From assembly GCA_021844645.1 (NCBI GenBank), contig JAKBTA010000001.1:1-64000 (forward strand): a DNA stretch of 64,000 bases, read 5' to 3'. Below the pieces are notes generated by a model, which was given only the letters and a program-made list of their open reading frames with translations, had not been told where the DNA came from and ran no database searches. Source of the stretch: Nitrospirota bacterium (GTDB lineage: Bacteria > Nitrospirota_A > Leptospirillia > Leptospirillales > Leptospirillaceae). The position numbers and the translations under genes were made by a program. Of the stretch, positions 33,916 to 43,280 are shown one piece after another (position 1 is the stretch's first letter; every line of letters begins with the position of its first letter).

Positions 33916-34491
33916 ATGGATCGGGAAGAAGGTATCAAGGACTACATCATGAAGTTCTATTATGCATGTCTTTTATACGCGATTATCGGTTTTTCCTGGG
34001 GGTCGATCATGGGTGGAGTCGAACAGTTCAGGAACTTTGTACAGGCTGGCGCAGGAGGTCCTTCTGACCTGATCGTTCTTGGGCACACTCATATTAACCT
34101 CCTTGGATGGGTGGAGATGGCGATCTTTGGAACGATTTACTATGTGGTTCCACGGCTTTACAACTCTCCCCTCTACAGTTACAAGCTTATGAAGATCCAT
34201 TTCTGGACCCATAACATCGGGCTGGTGGGAATGGTTCTCTGTTTTAGTATTGCGGGTTACAAGGGGGGAATGATCCTCCTTCACGGTAATGTTGCTGATA
34301 TCAAACCAGTGGAAGTCCCTTACATGGAACTGGTCGGTATCTTCGGAATGATGGTCCTTCTTGCAAACTTTATCTTTGCTTACAATATTTACAACTCTGT
34401 TCAAGTCGCAAAGGGGCGCAAGAAGCTTCCATCGGAAGAGGATGCCATGATAAGCGGTCGGGTGGCTGTCAGGGCAGGAGAATCGGTTTGA
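33916..34491 (+). CDS. Half-size heme-copper-oxidase-like membrane protein B
   Basis: The 191-aa protein, from the ATG at 33916 behind GAAGGAGAG, has about four to five helices. It carries LGHTHINLLGWV (56-67; His57, His59) followed by YYVVPRL, the same arrangement as in the 32231 product, plus His95 and His99 in MKIHFWTHN. An upstream extension of the frame lies inside the FGE-fold gene and is not protein-like. The motif resembles subunit I-type heme-binding helices, but the protein is far too short for a full oxidase subunit. Confidence 0.7.
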   Translation: MDREEGIKDYIMKFYYACLLYAIIGFSWGSIMGGVEQFRNFVQAGAGGPSDLIVLGHTHINLLGWVEMAIFGTIYYVVPRLYNSPLYSYKLMKIHFWTHNIGLVGMVLCFSIAGYKGGMILLHGNVADIKPVEVPYMELVGIFGMMVLLANFIFAYNIYNSVQVAKGRKKLPSEEDAMISGRVAVRAGESV

Positions 34492-34742
34492 GCCGAAAAG
34501 GGCAGTTCTTGTTCCTGTGGATACTGTTTTTGTCCATTTGGACCGGCCTGTTTTTCCCGGTCCGGGCAGATGCCTATATGCCAAGGTATGTGCATGTAAC
34601 ACTGGGTGTTCCCTGGATTGCCTATCTTGTCTTTTTACTAGGAGTTCTGGCGCCGCTTTTTCTATATCTGGGAGTTTCATGGTACTGGCGTCATGAGATT
34701 GAATCCAGCGGTAAACAGGGTGATGATCAGGGCGAAGAATAG
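34488..34742 (+). CDS. Small membrane protein, 84 aa
   Basis: Starts at TTG 34488, overlapping the previous stop codon by 4 nt, with GCAGGAG upstream. Two helices (about 7-24 and 42-66) and an acidic tail (QGDDQGEE). The N-terminal helix ends in RADA and could be a signal peptide. No family is recognised. Confidence 0.65.
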   Translation: MSRKGQFLFLWILFLSIWTGLFFPVRADAYMPRYVHVTLGVPWIAYLVFLLGVLAPLFLYLGVSWYWRHEIESSGKQGDDQGEE

Positions 34743-34788
34743 TCTCTCTGCAAAATTCCCCTGATTCTCCTTGTCGGAAAGGTTGGCT

Positions 34789-36132
34789 ATGTCATCCTCT
34801 GTAAAAAATGCTTCACTTATTCCAATGCCCAGCATCAATAAAAATCCGTCCAAGTCCGGTGCAAAAAAGTTCTGGCGCGTTACAACTGTCAGATATCTTG
34901 TTCAGGGTACGATTCTTGCCACTATCGCGATATTGCCCTTTACGGGTTTGTTCCGGATAGATCTTTCCACAGGGCGTTTTTTGTTGGCTGGTTATCAGAT
35001 CTGGTGGAGCGACTTTTTCCTTATTTTTCCTTTCTGGCTTCTCCTGATCGCGGGAGCTGCAACAGTTTATTCCATGCTCGGAATGGTTTTCTGCGGGTGG
35101 GCCTGTATTCAGAATACATTGTCAGAGTTTGTCGACTATCTCGTCATCAAGATACTGAAATCGAAAAAGCAAAGTCTCGGTCTTGACTCCCTGACAATAG
35201 GTGCGGATTTGAGCAAAAGCTCAAAGGCGACCCCTGTGGGATGGGTCCTTTTCGGCACCATTATTGTTCTGATGTCGATCGCTCTCGGTGTTGTCTTTGC
35301 GGGATATTTTGTCGCTCCAAAGGTCCTTTGGAACGATATCAGGACAGCCTCGAATACTCATGGAGTCTTCTTTATTATTCCAGGGATCGGGGCATTGTTT
35401 ATCCTTGATCTCTTTCTGATACGTCATTACTGGTGCAATTGGGTTTGTCCGTATCCTCTCTGGCAGCACATGTTCAAAAGCGAAGCAACAATGAAAGTTG
35501 CCTTTGATGATGCGCGACGGGAGGAATGTACCGGATGTAACCTTTGCGTCAAGTCCTGCATCGTTGATATTGATCCACGAGATACGAAGAACTACACCCG
35601 TTGTATTAATTGTGGTGAATGTGTTGTTGCCTGTGAAGATTACTCAGGGAAAAAAAATGTCCCATCATTATTGACATTCCATTTTGACGGTTTTTCGATA
35701 GGCAAGGATGGAAAAAAACATATCAACAAGGTTTCCCCGGCACTGAACCGCTTTGCCTTGACGGCCGGTTTTACAATGATTCCCCTGACACTTTTCATTT
35801 ATGGGATTTTTTCTTACATTCCGTTCCATATAACCTTTAGTCAGAACCCTGGCCAATTGACGAGCTACTCTCTTGCTATTTCTAATAAAAAGCCGGTTCC
35901 GCAAAGTTTTTTGATTCAGCAGGATGGGCTTCCTTCAGGAAGTGTCCGGATGGGAGCCGGTGAAGTGACTATTCCTGCCGGAGGAAAAAAAATAATTCCT
36001 TTTTCAATCCTTCCCAAAGAAGGCAACCTTTCGGAGGGATTGCATCCTTTCGTGATTCATGTAACTTCTTTGAACTCTAAAAAACAGGAGCTTTCCCAGG
36101 AGGCATCTGTCTATATAACTCAAGGATTGTGA
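34789..36132 (+). CDS. ccoG: CcoG/FixG-like polyferredoxin membrane protein
   Basis: Membrane protein with about five helices and two [4Fe-4S] clusters. The sites are WVCPYP, CTGCNLCVKSC (matching CxxCxxCxxxC) and CINCGECVVAC; an Ig-like C-terminal domain typical of FixG (about 350-447) follows. CcoG acts in copper delivery for cbb3 oxidase assembly. The ATG at 34789 is used; an in-frame TTG at 34771 has no ribosome binding site. It supports a cbb3-related role for the cluster. Confidence 0.85.
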   Translation: MSSSVKNASLIPMPSINKNPSKSGAKKFWRVTTVRYLVQGTILATIAILPFTGLFRIDLSTGRFLLAGYQIWWSDFFLIFPFWLLLIAGAATVYSMLGMVFCGWACIQNTLSEFVDYLVIKILKSKKQSLGLDSLTIGADLSKSSKATPVGWVLFGTIIVLMSIALGVVFAGYFVAPKVLWNDIRTASNTHGVFFIIPGIGALFILDLFLIRHYWCNWVCPYPLWQHMFKSEATMKVAFDDARREECTGCNLCVKSCIVDIDPRDTKNYTRCINCGECVVACEDYSGKKNVPSLLTFHFDGFSIGKDGKKHINKVSPALNRFALTAGFTMIPLTLFIYGIFSYIPFHITFSQNPGQLTSYSLAISNKKPVPQSFLIQQDGLPSGSVRMGAGEVTIPAGGKKIIPFSILPKEGNLSEGLHPFVIHVTSLNSKKQELSQEASVYITQGL

Positions 36133-36511
36133 AATATTTTTGGGCGGTCTGTATTCATCAGTATTATTGTGCGCAGGATCCCCCCGCTTAGGCGTTGCTT
36201 GCCAGGATTGAGGAAGAGAATGCTTCTCCTTATCCGTGAAGACCCTGTGCCATGCCCTTGAGCGGTGAAACGATGCCTGCAAACTGGTTTTCCGGTCAGG
36301 CGATGGAGCAGGGGATCTTCGGGCAGTTTGCCTCCCGTCTTGGATATAATGAGACGGTGAGCCGATTCGGCCTGTTCGACCCAATGGCGGTTCGGTCCAT
36401 CGCGAAGGTTGCCGATTCCTGCAAGGCGGACAAAAAAGCCCTGCACGTCTTTTTCAACTGATGTGGCTATTGTGGTTTTTGGGAAAAAGGACCGTGAAGC
36501 CTTCGTTTTCG
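36133..36511 (+). other. 379-nt stretch without a convincing gene
   Basis: Several short frames are open on both strands, including a 69-codon plus-strand frame at 36252-36461 with GC-rich third positions and a 108-codon minus-strand frame at 36446-36120. None has a good Shine-Dalgarno sequence or a recognisable product. It may be a decayed gene or regulatory DNA between the CcoG-like gene and the next promoter. Confidence 0.4.
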
Positions 36512-36540
36512 TTGAAATAGTTCAATAACTGTGGTATCGT
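36512..36540 (+). promoter_or_regulatory. Promoter with start codon at the expected +1
   Basis: TTGAAA (36512-36517), 17 nt, TATCGT (36535-36540). The next gene's ATG begins at 36547, seven bases after the -10 box, with no Shine-Dalgarno sequence (TTCCGCC precedes it). This predicts a leaderless mRNA. Confidence 0.55.
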
Positions 36541-36546
36541 TCCGCC

Positions 36547-37014
36547 ATGTCAGAGAAGATTATAGAATTGATTCCAGATAAAAAGGGTGCTTTATGGAGC
36601 GGTTTGTTCCATGGCGCCGCCGTTTTCATGTCTTCAGTTCTCAGTTACGATTATTATGAAAAAAGCCATACTTCTCCGCTATTTTATTTATTTTTCTTTT
36701 CATTATGGCTTGCTCTCTTTTCGGGTTTTACTTCTGTCGGTTCACAGTGCCTGCTGCTTTTTCCTCATTCCCTCAAATCAATCAGGATCGGGAATCGGTC
36801 CGTCATACTGACATGGAAAAATGGAGATGCTGACGAGATCGTCAAAAAGCTCAACTTCCAGGGAGGCCGGACATTGTTGGGGGTGTGGGGGCAAACCGTT
36901 GACAAACGGCGAATTCAGGCTGCGATCAGGCGGAACTCTTTGAAAAAGGAAGACTTTTCCTACCTCCTCTCAGAGTTTGCCCGCATTCGTGACATGGACA
37001 AGCCAAAGCCATAA
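36547..37014 (+). CDS. Unrecognised 155-aa protein with two membrane helices
   Basis: Two helices (about 18-34 and 44-75) at the N-terminus, then a soluble domain with alternating strands (SIRIGNRSVILTW) and a helical end, a layout like small membrane-anchored PH-like proteins, although no homology is claimed. It seems to start a new unit with a leaderless mRNA. The downstream neighbour follows after 12 nt. Confidence 0.65.
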   Translation: MSEKIIELIPDKKGALWSGLFHGAAVFMSSVLSYDYYEKSHTSPLFYLFFFSLWLALFSGFTSVGSQCLLLFPHSLKSIRIGNRSVILTWKNGDADEIVKKLNFQGGRTLLGVWGQTVDKRRIQAAIRRNSLKKEDFSYLLSEFARIRDMDKPKP

Positions 37015-37026
37015 AGGGAGCAACCC

Positions 37027-37314
37027 TTGGCCCCGCCCACGGACTCAATTTCACTTCCTGTTTTAGCCAAACGTCATCCTTTTCTCACTGCGATCTTTTC
37101 ATTTTGGGGATTTGGGTATACTTTTATGGTTCCCAACCTTCTTGGTGGGCATTTTCTGTTTTCATTCTTCAAGCTGGTTGGGAAAAGTCCAATGGATGCA
37201 TTCATGGGATTTTCCCTGCTCTTCGGAATGGTCGGGATATTTGCTTTTGTCGTCCCATTTTCTATTTGGTATCTTGTATGTCGGGCACTGGAAAGTGGTG
37301 ACCCTGTTTCGTGA
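37027..37314 (+). CDS. Small membrane protein, 95 aa
   Basis: Starts at TTG 37027 behind AAAGGGAG. About three hydrophobic segments (roughly 18-35, 40-51, 58-84). No family is recognised. Tight spacing to the previous gene and 35 nt to the DUF420-type gene suggest one operon. Confidence 0.6.
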   Translation: MAPPTDSISLPVLAKRHPFLTAIFSFWGFGYTFMVPNLLGGHFLFSFFKLVGKSPMDAFMGFSLLFGMVGIFAFVVPFSIWYLVCRALESGDPVS

Positions 37315-37349
37315 TGGTTATGAAGGAGTATCTGGATAAGGAGTATTAG

Positions 37350-37964
37350 ATGCATGGCTTTTTGGGAACGAAGGCCGATTTCTGGTGGGATCTGACTGTA
37401 ACAAGCGAAACGATCGTATTCAGCTTTCTTGCGGTTGGTGGATATTTTGGCAGGAAACACAAAGGAACTCGCCATCACAATACAATGCTTCTGTCTTCCG
37501 TACTGGTTGCTGCCTGGTTCCTGATGTATATCGCGCAACAGTACATCGTCGGAATCGTAGGATTCGGTGGTCCGGATTTTGTCAAGTTTCTGATCTATTA
37601 TCCCGTGATTATCTTTCATTCTCTTGTTTCTACCGCAGCGCTGGTTTTGACAGGTGTCGTCGTTTTTAACGGGTTTGTTTCAACCGACTTCAAAGATGGT
37701 GAACGGGTTCTGGTGAAGAACCCTAAAGTGCATCAACGACTGGGGTGGGTAACGCTCATCTGTTTTATCTGTTCCATTGTGACAGCCTATTCGGTCTATA
37801 CGATGCTTTTTGTCATTTATAATCCGGCGAGGAATCCTTCCTACGGGATCAAGTCTTCGATCGGGGCCCTTTCCGGAATTGGTTCTTTCCTGATTCTCTC
37901 TCTTGTTATTCTCTTCTGGTATGTCGGAAGAGAGAAGCGAAAGAGAATGGGAACACCTTCATGA
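37350..37964 (+). CDS. DUF420-type membrane protein
   Basis: A 204-aa protein with six likely helices. The segment HQRLGWVTLICFICSIVTAY and the earlier FHSLVSTAALVLTG match the arrangement of DUF420/CtaM-like proteins, whose Bacillus and Staphylococcus members help heme-copper oxidase maturation. Histidines lie in HHNTM and IIFHS. Position after the oxidase-like cluster supports a role in assembly. Confidence 0.75.
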   Translation: MHGFLGTKADFWWDLTVTSETIVFSFLAVGGYFGRKHKGTRHHNTMLLSSVLVAAWFLMYIAQQYIVGIVGFGGPDFVKFLIYYPVIIFHSLVSTAALVLTGVVVFNGFVSTDFKDGERVLVKNPKVHQRLGWVTLICFICSIVTAYSVYTMLFVIYNPARNPSYGIKSSIGALSGIGSFLILSLVILFWYVGREKRKRMGTPS

Positions 37965-37975
37965 CGGAGGCTGAA

Positions 37976-38509
37976 ATGAATCCCCCCGATGGAGATGAGC
38001 GTTCCATTGTATTTTCGGGAAAAAGGATCTCGGTCTCTTTGTCCAGAGTCGGTTCCCTCCAGTCCGGATGGATCCATGAGTCAGTTTGTTTTGGAGAAGG
38101 AGTTGCCATTCTGCCGATTATTGATGGCAAAGTATTTTTTGTCCGGCAGTTTCGGCCTTCGGTTTCCGAGACCGTCCTTGAATTGCCAGCCGGAAAGCTC
38201 GAAAATGGAGAGGATCCCCTGAAAGGGGCGATTCGGGAGTTGAAGGAAGAAACAGGCATTTTTGGAGGCGAGCTCTCATTGATGGGGACGATCATGACGA
38301 CTCCTGGCTTCTGCGATGAGCGGATCCATCTTTTCCTTTCGACCGGAGGTGTTCTCGGAGAAAGTCAGCCAGATGAGGATGAGGACCTTGATATTGTTTC
38401 TCTGCCACTTTCTATGATTGCCAAGTCCATTGTGAATGGATCAATCCGTGACGGAAAGACTCTTTCCGCATTTGCTCTGTATTGGTCGATCAATAAAATC
38501 GATCCATGA
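37976..38509 (+). CDS. Nudix hydrolase, ADP-ribose pyrophosphatase type
   Basis: Contains a full Nudix box with REL-EET-G (GAIRELKEETGIFGG) preceded by ELPAGKLENGEDP, the pattern of ADP-sugar pyrophosphatases. The ATG at 37976 has GGAGG 5 nt upstream and is preferred; an in-frame ATG at 37961 overlaps the previous stop codon. The product is 177 aa. Confidence 0.85.
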   Translation: MNPPDGDERSIVFSGKRISVSLSRVGSLQSGWIHESVCFGEGVAILPIIDGKVFFVRQFRPSVSETVLELPAGKLENGEDPLKGAIRELKEETGIFGGELSLMGTIMTTPGFCDERIHLFLSTGGVLGESQPDEDEDLDIVSLPLSMIAKSIVNGSIRDGKTLSAFALYWSINKIDP

Positions 38510-38769
38510 CAGGGTGTCTGTCAGGGCATGATTATGTGGTCGTTGCAAAGGGTTCAATGAGTCTCGATCTCACCCTTTGCCGGCAATGTCTTGAATGTGA
38601 GGAAATCTGTCCTACAGGAGTTCTTGTTATCCCTTCCCCGGGTCGATGGATTCAAAAGGGTGGGCTCTCGATAATGGGGGTTTGCATCGCCTGCAGGTAT
38701 TGTCTGACGTTCTGCCCAGACAAGGCATTGTCTCTGATCTCAAAGACCGATGGAGAGTCCTATTCATGA
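38506..38769 (+). CDS. 2[4Fe-4S]-type ferredoxin
   Basis: The 87-aa product carries two cluster motifs: [12 protein letters not shown] and [12 protein letters not shown], each with the CxxCxxCxxxCP pattern. It overlaps the Nudix gene by 4 nt and the sigma-54 activator gene by 4 nt, so it is likely coexpressed with the regulator and could signal to it, which is inference. Confidence 0.85.
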   Translation: MTGCLSGHDYVVVAKGSMSLDLTLCRQCLECEEICPTGVLVIPSPGRWIQKGGLSIMGVCIACRYCLTFCPDKALSLISKTDGESYS

Positions 38770-40172
38770 GTTCATTTCGCGGGCGTTCTCTGGTGCCTTC
38801 TTTTCCTGAGAACAATGGAACACCGGAAGACGGAGACAAGAATGCTTCCCTGATAGATCCGGAAATTATTCTGGAGTCTCTGGAGGAAGGTGTTCTTGCA
38901 ATAGGACTTGACCGTAAAATTCTTTATATGAATAAAGCTGCAAGGGAAATGTTGTCGGTCACTCCCGGACAGGAAAAAAATATCGATTGCCAAAAGGCTC
39001 TCAAATCCTCTTCCTGTCAGACAAGATGTCTGCTGGAAAAGACCATCGCAACAGGCGAGCCGATAAGAAACCATGAAATAACGATCTTTGACCGCTCTCA
39101 CAAAATTCGTACCATTCGAGTCAATACGGCTCTGTTGAAAAGACCGGACGGGGAGTTGATTGGTGGGGTTGAGATCTTTCGTGATGTGACGCAGATTCTC
39201 GCATTGAGGGAAGAGATCAATGGCCGTTATTCTTTTGGTCGCATAATTGGCCGTTCGCAGAAGATGCAGGAGCTTTACGATATTCTCCCCATTATAGCGA
39301 ATGGTAAATCCACGATTTTGATCGAAGGCGAGAGCGGAACAGGCAAGGAGCTTGTGGCAAATGCCATCCACGAGTCAAGCTCCCGCAAAGAAGGACCTTT
39401 TGTCAAGCTTAACTGTGCAGCTCTTTCAGAAGGTGTTCTTGAATCGGAACTCTTTGGCCATGTGAAGGGAGCTTTTACCGGAGCAGTCCAGAGCCGCCCG
39501 GGCCGTTTCGAAATCGCTTCCGGCGGGACACTCTTTCTCGATGAGATCGGGGAAATCTCTGCCTCCATGCAGGTAAAACTTCTGAGGGTTCTTCAGGAAG
39601 AAGAGTTCGAGCGGGTTGGTGGAACGCACACAATCAAGGTCGATGTTCGTGTTATCGCCGCAACTAACCGGGATTTGAAACAGGCGATGGAAAAAGGAGA
39701 GTTTCGCAAGGATCTTTACTATCGTCTGAGAGTTATTCCGATCACACTGGTTCCATTGCGAGAGCGGAAGGAGGATATTCCCCTTCTCGTCAACTCATTT
39801 ATTGAGAAGTTTTCCCTGACGACGGGCAAGGAGATATCTGGAACAACTCCGGAAGCGATGAGGGTCCTTCTGAACTATTCCTGGCCAGGGAACATCAGGG
39901 AGTTGCAGAATGCAATTGAACATGCCGTTCTTCTTTCCACAGCTGGGACCATCGATCTGAAAAACCTCCCCGCCGATATCCAAATGGGTTCTGATGAAAT
40001 GCATGCTTCTGAAATTGTATTGGAAACTTCCCAGCCGCTTCGAAAAGTGAAGGATGATATGATTCGCAAAACATTGGAGATGACCGGCGGCAATATTTCT
40101 GAAGCAGCCAGAAAGCTTGAAATTGGTCGCTCGACATTATGGCGCCGTTTAAGAGAAATGGATCTCGAATGA
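38766..40172 (+). CDS. Sigma-54-dependent transcriptional activator with PAS domain
   Basis: The ATG at 38766 gives 468 aa. Domains: PAS (about 30-145) with Cys75, Cys84 and Cys88; AAA+ with Walker A GESGTGKE (188-195), the sigma-54 contact loop GAFTGA (235-240) and LFLDEIGE (256-263); a Fis-type helix-turn-helix at the C-terminus (about 440-465, [19 protein letters not shown]). No receiver domain is present, so it probably senses a ligand or redox state through the PAS domain. The target is unknown. Its stop codon overlaps the trpE start. Confidence 0.93.
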   Translation: MSSFRGRSLVPSFPENNGTPEDGDKNASLIDPEIILESLEEGVLAIGLDRKILYMNKAAREMLSVTPGQEKNIDCQKALKSSSCQTRCLLEKTIATGEPIRNHEITIFDRSHKIRTIRVNTALLKRPDGELIGGVEIFRDVTQILALREEINGRYSFGRIIGRSQKMQELYDILPIIANGKSTILIEGESGTGKELVANAIHESSSRKEGPFVKLNCAALSEGVLESELFGHVKGAFTGAVQSRPGRFEIASGGTLFLDEIGEISASMQVKLLRVLQEEEFERVGGTHTIKVDVRVIAATNRDLKQAMEKGEFRKDLYYRLRVIPITLVPLRERKEDIPLLVNSFIEKFSLTTGKEISGTTPEAMRVLLNYSWPGNIRELQNAIEHAVLLSTAGTIDLKNLPADIQMGSDEMHASEIVLETSQPLRKVKDDMIRKTLEMTGGNISEAARKLEIGRSTLWRRLREMDLE

Positions 40173-41674
40173 TTCTTTCTCTTTCGAAAGACCAATTCCG
40201 GAAGTTATCCTCTGGAAAACGATTTATTCCTCTTTTTGGAGAAATTCTTTCGGATAGGATAACCCCTGTTTCGGCCTATGCATCTCTTGATCACGCAAAA
40301 TATCGATTCCTTCTCGAAAGTGTTGTCGGAGGAGAGAGCTGGGGAAGATTTTCCTATGTCGGTGGCGGTGTTCTGTACCGTTTTGAGGGTGATGTTTCGA
40401 GGGGGTTGTCTGTAACTGACCTGACTCAATCAGGCCAGGGAAAATCCTGGCACAGGGATGGTGACCTTGTTTCTTCCCTGAAAGATGAGATGAGGTCTCT
40501 GTCAGTCGATTCTGATCTTTTGCCGGTTGGTCTTGCCGCGGGTGTAGTGGGATATCTCTCGTACGATATGGTGCGTGAATTTGAGAGGTTGCCCGATATT
40601 CTTCCTCCTCAGGAAGATTTTCCTGATCTTTATTTTGTTTTTCCGGAGTTCTTTCTGGTTTTTGATCATGTTCTCGGTAAAATCAGAATTCTTACATGGA
40701 TCGATTGTGCCCAGAAAGCCGCTCCGGATGACTTGTATGAAAATGCCTGCCTCAGGTTGATGAGGCTTAGGGAATCTCTTTCAGCCCCATCCGATTCTGA
40801 GAGTTCTGCGGTTGGTTCGAGACCTCTTTCATTTAATGAAACTCCCACGTCCGAGGTTTTTGAAGAGAATGTCCTGAAAGCTAAAGAACATATAAGATCA
40901 GGGGATATTTTTCAGATCGTCCTGTCCAAGAGATTTTCCTTCCACTTTGATGGGGATCCGCTAAAGGTCTATCGTGTATTGAGGTCGATCAATCCTTCCC
41001 CTTACATGTACCTGATCCAGGATGGAGAAATGGCGATTGTCGGATCATCACCGGAACTTCTTGTCCGGGTTAAAGGAGAAAAGGTTGAGGTTCGGCCTAT
41101 CGCCGGCACTGTCAGGCGGACCGGTGTTCCTGAGGAAGATGCATTGCGGCAGAAACAACTTCTGTCGGATCCCAAAGAGCTTGCGGAGCATGTCATGCTC
41201 GTTGACCTTGGACGCAATGACATCGGGCGGGTAAGCCGCCCGGGAAGTGTCCGGGTTCCGGAAATGATGGTTCTTGAGCAGTATTCTCATGTGACCCATA
41301 TCGTCTCCCATGTAGAGGGGCTTCTTTCGGAGCAGAACGATGCCTTCAGCGTCATTCGCGCAACGTTTCCAGCGGGAACCCTTTCCGGAGCTCCTAAAAT
41401 CAAGGCGATGGAAATTATTGAAAAGCTGGAGACGATGCGCAGGGGACCTTATGCCGGAGCGGTCGGGACGATCTCGTTTTCCGGGGACTGCGATCTGGCC
41501 ATTGCGATCCGGTCTATTTTTATTCGTGGAAAAAATGCGTTTCTTCAGGCAGGGGCCGGGATTGTCGCAGACTCGATCCCCCGCAATGAAGATCAGGAAG
41601 TGGCGGCGAAGGCTGCGGCGATGATGGAAGCCTTACGCATTGCTAACGGGGAAAGAGGCTCATGGCTTTTTTGA
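40169..41674 (+). CDS. trpE: Anthranilate synthase component I
   Basis: Makes anthranilate from chorismate. With the ATG at 40169 (overlapping the regulator stop codon) the product is 501 aa. Family motifs in the C-terminal half: [39 protein letters not shown] and the [19 protein letters not shown] stretch. No leader peptide or attenuator precedes it, unlike enteric trp operons. The overlap of 13 nt with trpG fits the two-subunit enzyme. Confidence 0.96.
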   Translation: MILSLSKDQFRKLSSGKRFIPLFGEILSDRITPVSAYASLDHAKYRFLLESVVGGESWGRFSYVGGGVLYRFEGDVSRGLSVTDLTQSGQGKSWHRDGDLVSSLKDEMRSLSVDSDLLPVGLAAGVVGYLSYDMVREFERLPDILPPQEDFPDLYFVFPEFFLVFDHVLGKIRILTWIDCAQKAAPDDLYENACLRLMRLRESLSAPSDSESSAVGSRPLSFNETPTSEVFEENVLKAKEHIRSGDIFQIVLSKRFSFHFDGDPLKVYRVLRSINPSPYMYLIQDGEMAIVGSSPELLVRVKGEKVEVRPIAGTVRRTGVPEEDALRQKQLLSDPKELAEHVMLVDLGRNDIGRVSRPGSVRVPEMMVLEQYSHVTHIVSHVEGLLSEQNDAFSVIRATFPAGTLSGAPKIKAMEIIEKLETMRRGPYAGAVGTISFSGDCDLAIAIRSIFIRGKNAFLQAGAGIVADSIPRNEDQEVAAKAAAMMEALRIANGERGSWLF

Positions 41675-42267
41675 TGATTGATAACTATGACTCCTTCACC
41701 TTCAATCTGGTTCAGTATTTTTGGGAGCTGGGTGTTGACATGGATGTTGTGAGAAATGATCAGGTTGATTCAGACTGGATCCTTTCTCGCGACTATGAGG
41801 GGATTGTGCTTTCACCCGGTCCGGGTTCTCCGAAAGATTCAGGAGTTTGTCGGGAGGTTGCTTTCAATCTTTCTGCAAAGATTCCAATCTTTGGTGTTTG
41901 TCTTGGGCATCAGGTCATCGGAGAAGTTTTTGGAGGAACGGTGGATCGTGCTCCCAGGCTCATGCATGGAAAAACTTCTCCGATTGTTCACCATGGTGAA
42001 GGATTATTTCTTGGTATACCTGTTCCATTTGAGGCCACCCGTTACCACTCCCTGGTGATTCTGCCTGAAACAATGCCAAAGGAGCTTCTTGTGACCGCAT
42101 GGACAGAGGAAGGCGAAATCATGGGTGTCCGACACGTTGATCGTCCGGTCTGGGGGGTTCAGTTTCACCCGGAATCCATCTTGACGAAAGAAGGCAAGTC
42201 TATTCTGGAGAACTTCCTCAGGATGGCGAAATCCTTTCAGTCAGACAAGTTGTGCCAGGAGAAATGA
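41662..42267 (+). CDS. trpG: Anthranilate synthase component II (glutamine amidotransferase)
   Basis: The 201-aa class I amidotransferase supplies ammonia to TrpE. The catalytic Cys is in FGVCLGHQ (near 78), and His and Glu in VQFHPES (near 173). YDSFTFNLVQY and LSPGPGSP are typical of TrpG/PabA. It may also serve p-aminobenzoate synthesis, as no pabA is seen nearby. Confidence 0.96.
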   Translation: MAFLMIDNYDSFTFNLVQYFWELGVDMDVVRNDQVDSDWILSRDYEGIVLSPGPGSPKDSGVCREVAFNLSAKIPIFGVCLGHQVIGEVFGGTVDRAPRLMHGKTSPIVHHGEGLFLGIPVPFEATRYHSLVILPETMPKELLVTAWTEEGEIMGVRHVDRPVWGVQFHPESILTKEGKSILENFLRMAKSFQSDKLCQEK

Positions 42268-43280
42268 ACAAAACTGTCCTGCAAAGAGTCATCTCAGGAG
42301 AGAGGCTGTCCCGGCTCGAGATGGACCGGTGGCTGACGAGTGTTGTTTCAGGTCAGGAGCCTGAGGTTGTTGTATCCGCTGTTTTGGCCACGATGTCTTA
42401 CAGGGGGGAGTCGGTTTCAGAGTTGTCAGGAGCACTTGATGCCTTGAAACGAGTGATGATTCCTTTCCCTTCGGGTAGCTTCGGTCCTCTTTTTGACACA
42501 TGCGGTACCGGTGGTGACGGAAAGGGGAGCTTCAATATTTCGACGACCGTAGCGATTGTTCTGGCGGCAGGCGGCATTCCGGTTGTAAAGCACGGGGGAA
42601 GGGCTGTTTCCAGCCGTTCTGGTTCGGCGGATGTTCTTGAAGCATTGGGAATCCAGGTAGATTTGCCTGTTGAACGGTCTCTCGAAATTTTTTCCGAACT
42701 GGGAATCGTTTTTTTATGGGCACCACTGTACCATCCTGCCTTAAAAGGTCTGGCACCGTTACGAAGGTCGCTTCAGATCAGGACCCTTTTTAACATGATT
42801 GCTCCTCTTGCCAACCCTGCGGGTGTGAGCAGGCAGATGCTGGGTGTGTCATCCGAGGCACTGGTCGTTCCGATGGCGGAGCTCCTTCTCTCCCATGGCT
42901 CGAAGGAGTTTATCGTCATGTGTGGGCAAGGTCTTGATGAGGCTACCCTTGAAGGGCGGACAATCTTTGCTATCGGTCGAGGCGGCGAGATTCAGGAAGG
43001 GGCCCTGATGCCAGGAGATTTTGGTCTTCCCCTGACTCCGGTCAGTGCTATTTCCGGAGGGGATTGCTTTGAGAACGCTTCTATCGTCAGGAGGGTTCTT
43101 GCTGGAGAAGAAGGGCCTTATCTGGATTATGTCCTTGCGAATGCTGCGTTGGGTTTTCAGATAACAGGGCATGCGGACAGTCCTCTTGATGGTGTCCGGA
43201 TAGCACGGGAGGTTGTGATGAGCGGGCGGGGAGAAGAACTTCTGAATCGATGGAGAGATCTTTGCCAAACCCGATCCTGA
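42264..43280 (+). CDS. trpD: Anthranilate phosphoribosyltransferase
   Basis: Transfers the PRPP ribosyl group to anthranilate. The ATG at 42264 overlaps the trpG stop codon (ATGA) after AGGAGA. The product of 338 aa shows DTCGTGGDGKGSFNISTT, KHGGRAVSSRSGSADVLEALG and NPAGVSRQMLGV, the standard TrpD motifs. Confidence 0.96.
   Translation: MNKTVLQRVISGERLSRLEMDRWLTSVVSGQEPEVVVSAVLATMSYRGESVSELSGALDALKRVMIPFPSGSFGPLFDTCGTGGDGKGSFNISTTVAIVLAAGGIPVVKHGGRAVSSRSGSADVLEALGIQVDLPVERSLEIFSELGIVFLWAPLYHPALKGLAPLRRSLQIRTLFNMIAPLANPAGVSRQMLGVSSEALVVPMAELLLSHGSKEFIVMCGQGLDEATLEGRTIFAIGRGGEIQEGALMPGDFGLPLTPVSAISGGDCFENASIVRRVLAGEEGPYLDYVLANAALGFQITGHADSPLDGVRIAREVVMSGRGEELLNRWRDLCQTRS

Noticed and set aside
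40000..40168. trp leader peptide or attenuator before trpE
   Set aside because: The space is occupied by the end of the sigma-54 activator gene, with overlapping stop and start codons; no Trp-rich peptide or terminator is seen.
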